NCBI RefSeq assembly: GCF_001305295.1
Contig: NZ_LJSI01000053.1
Location: 620,001 to 684,000, forward strand
DNA: 64,000 nucleotides
From: Neptunomonas antarctica
GTDB taxonomy: Bacteria > Pseudomonadota > Gammaproteobacteria > Pseudomonadales > Balneatricaceae
Direction of reading: 5' to 3'
The notes beneath the pieces are model-generated. The model had not been told where the DNA came from and did no database searches. It was given only the letters and a program-made list of their open reading frames with translations. This document shows, piece after piece, positions 49,260 to 56,860 of this stretch (positions are counted from its first letter, which is position 1; the number at the start of each line of letters is the position of its first letter). Made by a program: the position numbers and the translations under genes.

Positions 49260-50792
49260 ATGGATGTTCTTAGTCATCTGGCGACCGGTTTTTCGGTAGC
49301 CCTGCTCCCGCTTAATATTTTTTTGGTTTTGATGGGATGTTTTATTGGCACATTGATTGGCTCCCTACCGGGTATCGGTCCAATTAATGGCGTCGCGATT
49401 TTATTACCGCTGGCTTATGCATTGGGCTTGCCGCCTGAGTCTGCTTTGATTCTGTTAGCGGGGGTGTATTACGGCGCTGAATACGGTGGTCGGATATCCA
49501 GTATTTTACTGAATGTACCCGGTGATGCGGGCGCGATTATGACCACGCTTGATGGTTACCCTCTCTCACGTAAAGGTGAGGGCGGTCGTGCATTAGCTCT
49601 GTCAGCAGTGAGTTCGTTTGCAGGCAGTATAGGCGCATTGATTCTAATGGTGTTTACCGCACCTATGCTAAGCCAGTTGGCCATCAAATTCGGGCCGTCT
49701 GAATATGTTTGGTTAATGGTTTTTGCCTTTACCTGTTTGGCTACTATGGTCGGTTCCCGGCCTATTAAAACGTTAGTCGGTGTCGTGATTGGCTTGCTGT
49801 TAGCTACGGTAGGTGTCGATTCGGGTACCGGTGTGTTGCGCTTTACCATGGGTATTCCTAACTTTTTTGATGGAGTAGATTTTCTGGTAGTAGTGATCGG
49901 CATGTTTGCGATCAGTGAAGTCTTTGTCTTGCTTGAATCCTGGGCGCTTAATGACTTGAAAATCACACCTATCGGTAAGAGTTTTGTCAGCATGGCTGAT
50001 ATGATGCATGTTAAATGGGTCGTATTACGCTCGACATTGATGGGGTTCCTGATTGGCGTTCTGCCAGGCACAGGGGCTTCTATTGCCAGTGCGGTTGCTT
50101 ACGGTATCGAAAAACGATTTGCCGTCGGTGATAAAGAACATAAAGAACATTTTGGTGAAGGTGATATTCGTGGCCTTGCAGCACCAGAAGCCGCCAATAA
50201 TGCATCAGCTGTAGGTGCGATGGTGCCGATGCTGACACTGGGTATTCCGGGAAGTGGCACAACCGCTATTTTGCTGGGTGCACTGATGATGTTTAATATC
50301 ACACCGGGGCCTCTCTTGTTTGAACAGCGGCCTGATATTGTCTGGGGTCTGATAGCTTCAATGTTTGTCGGTAACATTGCGTTATTGGTTATGAACTTAC
50401 CTATGATCGGGATTTTCGTCCGTTTGTTATCGATTCGTCAGTCGTATCTGGTACCCGTGATCGTGATGCTCACCTTTATCGGTATTTACTCGATCCACGG
50501 CGATAGTTTCGACCTGTACTTTATGATTTTACTGGGCGTGATCGGATTTTTGCTACGCAAGCTACACTTTTCACTGGCACCGGTTATTTTAGGCTTGGTG
50601 TTAGGCGAAGTAATGGAAGAAAATTTGCGTCGTGCACTTTCTATTAGTGGCGGTGATTGGTCGATATTGTTTAATGGCCCGATTACTTATGGTTTAGCTG
50701 CTGCGACAGTCTTGGCCATATTTGTGCCATTAATGGTGGGTTCTCTGAAGAAACGTAAAGCGTTGGCGAACATGGCTGATATGGAAGATTAA
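49260..50792 (+). CDS. tctA: TctA, large membrane subunit of a TTT transporter
   Basis: The 510-residue permease has about 11-12 membrane segments. It has the two conserved glycine-rich TctA motifs, GSLPGIGPINGVAILLPL near the N-terminus and GVLPGTGASIASAVAYGIEK near the middle, plus LGIPGSGTTAILLGALM. It is driven by an ion gradient and has no ATPase. It is 11 bases after tctB and followed by two tandem hairpins. Confidence 0.96.
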   Translation: MDVLSHLATGFSVALLPLNIFLVLMGCFIGTLIGSLPGIGPINGVAILLPLAYALGLPPESALILLAGVYYGAEYGGRISSILLNVPGDAGAIMTTLDGYPLSRKGEGGRALALSAVSSFAGSIGALILMVFTAPMLSQLAIKFGPSEYVWLMVFAFTCLATMVGSRPIKTLVGVVIGLLLATVGVDSGTGVLRFTMGIPNFFDGVDFLVVVIGMFAISEVFVLLESWALNDLKITPIGKSFVSMADMMHVKWVVLRSTLMGFLIGVLPGTGASIASAVAYGIEKRFAVGDKEHKEHFGEGDIRGLAAPEAANNASAVGAMVPMLTLGIPGSGTTAILLGALMMFNITPGPLLFEQRPDIVWGLIASMFVGNIALLVMNLPMIGIFVRLLSIRQSYLVPVIVMLTFIGIYSIHGDSFDLYFMILLGVIGFLLRKLHFSLAPVILGLVLGEVMEENLRRALSISGGDWSILFNGPITYGLAAATVLAIFVPLMVGSLKKRKALANMADMED

Positions 50793-50802
50793 AGTTAGAC
50801 GT

Positions 50803-50856
50803 TGCCGCCTGCTGTGCAGGCGGCACTTTTAGGGTGGCTTCGGTTACCCTTTTTTT
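50803..50856 (+). terminator. Tandem hairpins with T-run after tctA
   Basis: The first hairpin is a perfect 10-bp stem (TGCCGCCTGC / GCAGGCGGCA, 3-base loop) followed by CTTTT. The second is an 8-bp stem (AGGGTGGC / GTTACCCT) with a TTCG loop and seven T. The pair lies between tctA and the abrB-like gene and should reduce or stop readthrough. Confidence 0.88.
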
Positions 50857-50869
50857 GGATTAAATTATC

Positions 50870-51877
50870 ATGTGGCTAGTCATTCGTACCTTGTTGATTG
50901 GCGTGATGGGCTCGCTGATTGCGCATTGGATCGGTTTGCCGTCAGCTTGGCTGATTGGTGCATTAATAGCAGTAGTCTCTGTTGCTGTAGGCGGTGTGCA
51001 GGTTGCCATGCCTGCATCAACATCATCTGTTGTCAGTCTTTTTTTAGGCATTTCGGTGGCGCTAAATATCGATGCCGAACTGGTTAGTCAATTAATTAAC
51101 TGGAGCCGTTCCGCGATATTAATGTGTTTTATGATGGCTGCACTGCTGTTTGTTATGTATCGCTACTATGCGCGTTTGCCGGGTTGGCGCAAAGAAGAGG
51201 CACTGTTTTGTGCGGTGCCAGGCAACTTGGCGATTATGCTATCAATGGCGTCTGAAGCAAATGCTAATGTGCGACGTATCGCGCTGATCCATAGTGTCCG
51301 GTTAGTGTTTCTGGTGTTTTTGGTTCCTCTGTTTCTTCCGTTGGCCGAGCGAGAAGTATCGTGGCGCGGCTTTTATATTGAACGTCCGGAGCAAATGCTC
51401 CTGACACTGTTATTGGCGCTGATACTTGGTTTGTTGTTACAAAAAGTACGGGTTCCTGCGTCGATGCTGGTGGGCGGTATTCTTGCTACATTGATTCTTA
51501 AATTTAGCTTTGATTGGCACTGGCGTTTCCCTGATATGGTGATGCTCACCTTGCTGGTGTTTCTTGGTTGCGCTATTGCTTCGCGTTTTAATGGTCTGGT
51601 GTTGAGAGAAGTAGTTCCCGAACTAAAAGCGGCGACAGGTGGTTTGATTATTACGCTGGTTATTTCAAGTAGTTTTGCGGCGGCGTTGCATTTTTATGCG
51701 AATATCCCGTGGACACAAGCGATGCTGGCTTATGCGCCGGGTGGTATGGAAGTGATGATTGCGATTGCTATGAATCAGAATGTTGATGCTTTGTTTGTCG
51801 CGACGCACCAAATGTTTAGGATGTTGATGATGAGCATGATGATACCGGCGCTGATGTTATTAATTAAACGCCGTTGA
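50870..51877 (+). CDS. AbrB-family membrane protein (former 'ammonia monooxygenase' family)
   Basis: The 335-residue protein has about nine to ten membrane segments in two similar halves (GLPSAWLIGALIAVVSVAVGG, then VPASMLVGGILATLILKF), as in the PF05145 family. This is not the Bacillus transition-state regulator of the same name. Members often sit beside TctABC genes and are thought to be transporters or their modulators; the substrate is not known. It follows the tctA terminator by 13 bases, so it may be expressed at a lower level by readthrough. Confidence 0.85.
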   Translation: MWLVIRTLLIGVMGSLIAHWIGLPSAWLIGALIAVVSVAVGGVQVAMPASTSSVVSLFLGISVALNIDAELVSQLINWSRSAILMCFMMAALLFVMYRYYARLPGWRKEEALFCAVPGNLAIMLSMASEANANVRRIALIHSVRLVFLVFLVPLFLPLAEREVSWRGFYIERPEQMLLTLLLALILGLLLQKVRVPASMLVGGILATLILKFSFDWHWRFPDMVMLTLLVFLGCAIASRFNGLVLREVVPELKAATGGLIITLVISSSFAAALHFYANIPWTQAMLAYAPGGMEVMIAIAMNQNVDALFVATHQMFRMLMMSMMIPALMLLIKRR

Positions 51878-52030
51878 TCGATTGCCATCAGGTGCTTAAT
51901 CAGTCATCTGTTTAAGACACGTACTCAGTAAAAATGAGGAAATCTCCTTAATCACGGATCAACTATTTTAAGCAGTCCTCTCTTCATTTTTCTTTAAAAT
52001 AGCCCATCCGATAAAATGTTGAGCAGTGCA

Positions 52031-52424
52031 ATGACCCCAGAACATAAACAGAAACTGATTTCTACGCTTGAACGGCGTCAGCCTGATCTGCATTTGATCG
52101 CGGATCAGGTGCATAAACCGAGAAACCTTGCCGCACTTATTCGCAACTGTGATGCGGTGGGTATTCTTTATGCGCATACCGTGACGCCTAAGCTTGGCTA
52201 TGATTTCAGAGGTACGGCTAAGGGTAGCAATCGTTGAGTTAAAACGATTAATCATGACAGTTGTGAAGAGGCTATTCAGCAGCTTAAATCGCAGGGTATG
52301 AAAGTTTATGCGGCGCATTTTTCCGAGCGAGCCATTTATTACCGGGATGTGGATTACACGCTTCCGTGTGCCATTCTGATGGGGTCTGAAAAAGACGGTG
52401 TGAGTCAGTCGGGCGCTGATTTAG
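52031..52424 (+). pseudogene. Diverged, broken copy of trmH (5' two thirds)
   Basis: From ATG 52031 the sequence parallels the intact trmH at 59634 codon by codon. Tryptophan 69 has become TGA (TGG to TGA near 52235), after which the frame stays open and keeps matching (DSCEEAIQQLK, DYTLPCAILMGSEKDGVS). Similarity ends near 52424, where an HNH gene begins. The region just upstream is also alike: both copies carry ttaaaatagc about 37 bases before the ATG. It is therefore a duplicate or a horizontally acquired homologue now in decay. Confidence 0.85.
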
Positions 52425-52778
52425 ATGTTGGTGACGAAGTTAACTTGTCAGTACCATGATAAGTTGGGCGCATTGATGATCGGTTCACTTCCAAGAAAGA
52501 CAGGTTTTGGTCTATGCCCCTTGTGCGAGCGCGAAACATTTCTTAACTTTCATCATTTGATTCCAAAGAAAATGCATCGTCGTATGTATTTCAAAAAACA
52601 CTACAGCAAACCTGAACTTGCTGCAGGTATTAATATCTGTCGGCAATGCCACAACGGCCTACATAAACGTTTTACCGAAATGGAGCTGGCTAAAAAACTT
52701 AACACCCTAGCCGCTATCCAAAATCAGCCTGCGTTGTCAGAGTATTTTAAATGGGTTAGCAGACAAAAAGTCCAATAA
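52425..52778 (+). CDS. HNH-nuclease-like protein
   Basis: The protein is small (117 residues from 52425, or 100 from the ATG at 52476, which looks more natural because the first 17 residues come from sequence joined to the trmH remnant). A zinc-binding CPLC pair, the motif FHHLIPKK and a second CRQCH pair followed by LH form an HNH/treble-clef arrangement. Similar small HNH proteins occur as orphans in marine gammaproteobacteria. No partner methylase is present, so restriction is not implied. Confidence 0.75.
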   Translation: MLVTKLTCQYHDKLGALMIGSLPRKTGFGLCPLCERETFLNFHHLIPKKMHRRMYFKKHYSKPELAAGINICRQCHNGLHKRFTEMELAKKLNTLAAIQNQPALSEYFKWVSRQKVQ

Positions 52779-52872
52779 AGAGGGCCTAAATCAGAACAAG
52801 GGCTGTATATATAAACAGTTATTTAGTATGCTCATCTTCAAGATGATGACGTTTAAATAGAGCACACAGCCA

Positions 52873-55047
52873 TTGCGATCTTTACCTACATTCTATTATT
52901 TGAGCCATTTTCATGAGTTTTTAAAATTTGTGATGGGCCCGTGTGGGGTACTATTAAATAATACGGATAAACAATTTATCCAAGATTTTATGGCGTTATC
53001 GAAACCACAACAATGCCTGATTGTTCGTTTTATTAACCGTAAATCTATATTTGTTAAACCAACATCTTATGCCTACGAAGAGGTTGAAGATATTGCTGGT
53101 AATTTTAAATTTTTATTTCAGGAACGATGGTTTAAGCCCCTAGAATCAAACAATGTAAGCGCGTTTGTTGAGCATCTCACCAAAGATGAGATCATTCAAA
53201 TTATCGACGAATTGAATGATACCGGTTTTAATGAAAAGCCCGCATTGATATATAAAAAATCACAAGCTAAATCGATATTAGTGACCTGTATTTTAGAGTC
53301 ATCTAAGGTTGATGCCGTAGTCACAACCAGCGTTGCTCAGTCTTATTGGCAAGGCAATTTTGAAACACATATTAGCTACTTCCTTTATTTGTACTTTGGC
53401 AATTTCCGTTCAAAATTGAATCAATTTTCCATGCGTGATCTGGGTGTAATGCGCACTCGAAAGGAGCAGGCGCAAGTAATGGCAAGGTTCGCTGACATTG
53501 ACAGCGCTAAATCTGCTTTTGCCTTGCACTTTCTATTAAATGAATTGCGGACACAGCGTCAGTCGCTGAATCGCTCGCTTATTGTAAACCATCTTGAAAG
53601 CTTACCCCGCCCGATAGGTGCTAAAGCAAATGAGCTAGAAGCTAAAATAAAATTTTTACTGGCTTGCGAGCTGCTCAAAGAAGATGCAACTCGTGCCATT
53701 GATGTTTTAAAAACAATTAACACTGATGTTGCGCAAGAAAAATGGGCCCGCGAAGCATATAAACTAGGTTTAACAGACGAGGTTGAAGCCGAACTGAATC
53801 GTATCATCGACGAACCATTGTCTGAGGATTTATTGGCTTTTGCAGAAGACTTTTTGGCGCGTAAATATCATAAAAAGCGCACCAGCATACTCACCGATAT
53901 GTTGCGTGAGAACAGTCAAACTCTGTTCATTGATGAAATGCATAAAGGCGCAGTTGAGTGTGGAGTCGTCGCTTATTATGAGCAACGAGAGTGCAAAGCC
54001 TATCGGACCGAAAATGAGATATGGCGAGAGTTATTTGGCTTATATTTCTGGCATGAAATATTCGAGCTAGAGGGGTTAGGCTTAACTAACGAGTTTGAGC
54101 ATGTACCGTTATCACTTAACACTAATCAGTTTTATGAGCTCGCCTCAGACTATATTGAAATGCGGTTTAAGAGCACGGATTCTAAAGCGAAATTGATTCA
54201 ACAACTCTCTCTGTCGGCAGCAACATACTATGGCCAGGGCAATATTATATTTAGATGGCGCAAAAATATATTAGAGCGCCTTATTTTGCTTATTAATCAC
54301 AGTAATCTAGACGCGCTACTCTCACTACTGAAAGCCATGACTCAGGACTGGAAAAATTTGAGCGATGGATTTCCCGATTTAATGCTGATTGAAAATGAAA
54401 AGCTGCGTTTTGAAGAAGTTAAATCAGAAGGCGATCAACTGCGTCGCAATCAACTCCTCAGTATTCAAAAACTTCAAAGCGTGGGCTTTGATGTCCGTAT
54501 TACTAATGTAAATTGGACTATTGACCCAATGCAGCCTTATGCGGTTATTGACATAGAGACAACCGGCGGCAGGGCGCAACAGCATCGTATTACCGAGGTC
54601 GGTATTGTTAAAATGATTGGGGGCGAAGTCGTGGCGCAGTGGCAATCTTTAATTAATCCCCAGCGACACATCCCACAAAATATCACAGCACTCACGGGTA
54701 TTAATAACGACATGGTCGCTGATGCACCATTATTTTCTGAAGTAGCAGATGATATCGACGAGTTCACTAACGGATGTGTATTTGTCGCACACAATGTTAA
54801 TTTCGATTATGGCTTCATAAAAGAGGAGTTTAATCGCTTAGAACGTCATTATCGACGACCAAAGCTTTGCACAGTAAGAGAAATGCGAAAGCATTTTAAA
54901 GGCTTACCCTCTTATTCTTTGGCAAACCTTACGAGGCATTTTGGTATTGATATGCAGCGTCATCATCGCGCAATGTCAGATGCTATTGCTGCGGGTGAAT
55001 TGTTAAACATGGTGAACGAAAAACGGCTTAACGATAATAAAAGCTGA
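52873..55047 (+). CDS. FAN1-type VRR-NUC nuclease fused to a DEDDh 3'-5' exonuclease
   Basis: The 724-residue protein starts at TTG; its N-terminus (LPTFYYLSHFHEFLKFV) matches the usual opening of bacterial FAN1 proteins, so it seems complete. Helical DNA-binding and TPR-like regions lead to the VRR-NUC core with GFPDL (Asp502), EEVK (Glu515, Lys517) and Gln527. After a short linker a DnaQ-like exonuclease domain follows (about 555-715), with DIETTG (Asp560, Glu562), HNVNFDYGF (Asp645) and HHRAMSDA (His698, Asp703), so all catalytic residues are present. FAN1 nucleases cut 5' flaps and unhook interstrand crosslinks. The fusion suggests combined incision and 3' resection. It lies alone between an HNH gene and a DUF6482 gene. 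Confidence 0.88.
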   Translation: MRSLPTFYYLSHFHEFLKFVMGPCGVLLNNTDKQFIQDFMALSKPQQCLIVRFINRKSIFVKPTSYAYEEVEDIAGNFKFLFQERWFKPLESNNVSAFVEHLTKDEIIQIIDELNDTGFNEKPALIYKKSQAKSILVTCILESSKVDAVVTTSVAQSYWQGNFETHISYFLYLYFGNFRSKLNQFSMRDLGVMRTRKEQAQVMARFADIDSAKSAFALHFLLNELRTQRQSLNRSLIVNHLESLPRPIGAKANELEAKIKFLLACELLKEDATRAIDVLKTINTDVAQEKWAREAYKLGLTDEVEAELNRIIDEPLSEDLLAFAEDFLARKYHKKRTSILTDMLRENSQTLFIDEMHKGAVECGVVAYYEQRECKAYRTENEIWRELFGLYFWHEIFELEGLGLTNEFEHVPLSLNTNQFYELASDYIEMRFKSTDSKAKLIQQLSLSAATYYGQGNIIFRWRKNILERLILLINHSNLDALLSLLKAMTQDWKNLSDGFPDLMLIENEKLRFEEVKSEGDQLRRNQLLSIQKLQSVGFDVRITNVNWTIDPMQPYAVIDIETTGGRAQQHRITEVGIVKMIGGEVVAQWQSLINPQRHIPQNITALTGINNDMVADAPLFSEVADDIDEFTNGCVFVAHNVNFDYGFIKEEFNRLERHYRRPKLCTVREMRKHFKGLPSYSLANLTRHFGIDMQRHHRAMSDAIAAGELLNMVNEKRLNDNKS

Positions 55048-55108
55048 TCCAATTCATTCATGGAAACGTAGAGAATTTATAACAATTGATTCGCTGCGGG
55101 GAAGGTTT

Positions 55109-55432
55109 ATGCAAAAAACTAAGTTCTCGATCAAGGATATTAAGTCGCAACTCACTACTGTAGATATGCTTACAGTCTATTCTTATGAGATGAATGTTTA
55201 CCTTATTAAACTTAGCGTAGGTGATAGCACCGGGTGGGTTTGTGAAGGTAACAGTCCCAAACGTTTTACTAGCTCGCAGCAGATTCGGGATGTCTTTGAA
55301 GGCCTGAATATATTAGCTTCGCAGATGTTACACGAGTCGCCTTATGATGAGATGATCGGTAATCCAGTGTCTGTACAAAGCACAAGTACGCTACCTTTCT
55401 CTATGAGACAGCCATACGAATTAAGGTATTGA
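55109..55432 (+). CDS. DUF6482-like small protein
   Basis: The 107-residue soluble protein has a beta-rich start (MLTVYSYEMNVYLIKLSVGD) and a C-terminal segment QMLHESPYDEMIG. The latter closely resembles the 'vHeSaYDEMIG' motif of the DUF6482 family, common in marine gammaproteobacteria. Function is unknown. A ribosome site (gggaagg) precedes the ATG. It stands alone between the nuclease and the secreted protein genes. Confidence 0.75.
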   Translation: MQKTKFSIKDIKSQLTTVDMLTVYSYEMNVYLIKLSVGDSTGWVCEGNSPKRFTSSQQIRDVFEGLNILASQMLHESPYDEMIGNPVSVQSTSTLPFSMRQPYELRY

Positions 55433-55599
55433 AAGGTTAACTCGTGTTACTGGATGACCAGAGTATGAAGCCATCCCAAAATAAGTATAAACGTCATTGC
55501 TTTCAGCCGTATGACTAACCCTGATAACCTTAAGGGTCGTATTTTTGATTATGGCAGATGATAGTTAATTTCCAACGTCTCTAATAAAAGGAAGTTTTC

Positions 55600-56118
55600 A
55601 TGATGATAAAAAAAATAGTAAGTTTTGCAGCTCTTATGCTGCTGTCGGTGGCGTCTGTAAACGCCAGTGTCATGGTAAATTTTTTAGAAGGTGCCCCTAA
55701 AGATAGCTTTGTAATCACCAATACTGGTCAATGCTCGTTACAGGCTGTTCGGGTCGATATTGACTTAACAAATACAACGGGGGGGTTGATCTTTGATACC
55801 ACGGCGAACGGTGCTGGAGTGGAAGTCTTTCAGCCATTTGAAGTAACCAAAGGTGATATTCAGTTGAAAGACAAAGCCAGCGTGAATGACGGTGACAAGA
55901 TATTGTCAGTTATCATATCCAGCATTCAGCCAAATGCATCGGTCAGCTTTACTATTGATGTCGATGACACCATGCGAAAAAGTGAACGTGGCATGATCAT
56001 CGTATCTGGTGCTGAAATTGAAAACGGCTTGGTTACGGTTACGCAAGGTTCAGTTGCCAGTTCCGGCACTTTTGGTCGCAACAGTAAAGCTATGGTTAAT
56101 ATGGCTTCTTGCTCATAG
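55600..56118 (+). CDS. Secreted protein, possibly of the 'aggregation factor core' type
   Basis: The 172-residue precursor has a signal peptide (about 1-23). The mature part is beta-rich, with FLEGAPKDSFVITNTG, then GLIFDTTANGAGVEVFQPFEV, and two cysteines that may form one disulfide. The pattern recalls secreted proteins annotated in other bacteria as 'aggregation factor core'; I recognise this only loosely. It lies 58 bases upstream of an ABC exporter of the YbbA/YbbP type, with which it may be functionally linked. A good ribosome site (aaggaag) is present. Confidence 0.6.
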   Translation: MMIKKIVSFAALMLLSVASVNASVMVNFLEGAPKDSFVITNTGQCSLQAVRVDIDLTNTTGGLIFDTTANGAGVEVFQPFEVTKGDIQLKDKASVNDGDKILSVIISSIQPNASVSFTIDVDDTMRKSERGMIIVSGAEIENGLVTVTQGSVASSGTFGRNSKAMVNMASCS

Positions 56119-56176
56119 AAAGCTGATATGGATTAGCGCGAAGTTCGACTCATTCATAATATTTATCGAGTAAGCA

Positions 56177-56860
56177 ATGATTAAACTACATAATCTCTGT
56201 ATGAACTATAACCTTGAGCAAGCGCAATTGAATGTATTAAACGACGCTCAACTAAGCATTGCAGAAGGTGAGACTCTAGCAATAGTTGGCCCGTCCGGAT
56301 CGGGTAAAACAACCTTGCTTACTTTGCTTGCGGGTCTGGAACAGCCATATTCTGGCGATATAATGCTGGATGGGGTTAAGTTAAATGAGTTAGATGTAGA
56401 TTCATTAGCCGATATTCGTCGGGACAAGCTAGGTATTATCTTTCAGTCTTTTCATTTAGTTCAGAGTCTTACTGCTCTGGGCAATGTCGCACTTCCACTA
56501 GAAATTGCAGGAAATAAGAATTCGTATCAACTCGCCCGTAAAATGCTTGATAGGGTTGGACTGGCTGAACGTGAAAAGCATTATCCTGCGCAGCTATCTG
56601 GTGGAGAACAGCAACGCGTGGCAATTGCGAGAGCATTAGTACACAAACCAAAACTGGTACTTGCAGACGAACCAACAGGAAACCTTGATGTAGCCACAGG
56701 TGCAACCATCATCGAACTCTTGTTTTCTCTTAACATGGACACAGGTTCAACCCTGGTATTGGTTACCCATGATGATGAAGTAGCACGGCGCTGCAAACGC
56801 ATCGTGCGACTTCAAAACGGCAAGTTAGTTGAGGATCAGGATCATGCGTTTTCTGTTTGA
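56177..56860 (+). CDS. ybbA: YbbA/LolD-type ABC transporter ATPase
   Basis: The 227-residue ATPase has Walker A GPSGSGKTT (38-46), Q-loop IFQSFHLV, signature LSGGEQQRVAIARAL, Walker B LVLADEPTGNLD and H-loop VTHDDE. It belongs to the MacB/LolD/FtsE class, whose members act with FtsX-like permeases on envelope substrates rather than as importers. Its 3' end overlaps the permease gene. The symbol follows the E. coli ybbA-ybbP pair and is by family. Confidence 0.9.
   Translation: MIKLHNLCMNYNLEQAQLNVLNDAQLSIAEGETLAIVGPSGSGKTTLLTLLAGLEQPYSGDIMLDGVKLNELDVDSLADIRRDKLGIIFQSFHLVQSLTALGNVALPLEIAGNKNSYQLARKMLDRVGLAEREKHYPAQLSGGEQQRVAIARALVHKPKLVLADEPTGNLDVATGATIIELLFSLNMDTGSTLVLVTHDDEVARRCKRIVRLQNGKLVEDQDHAFSV

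Noticed and set aside
50870-51877. AbrB transcription factor or ammonia monooxygenase
   Set aside because: The product is a polytopic membrane protein of PF05145; both older names are misleading.
52425-52778. Restriction-modification system around the HNH gene
   Set aside because: No methyltransferase or specificity subunit is present; the neighbouring nuclease is a FAN1-type repair enzyme.
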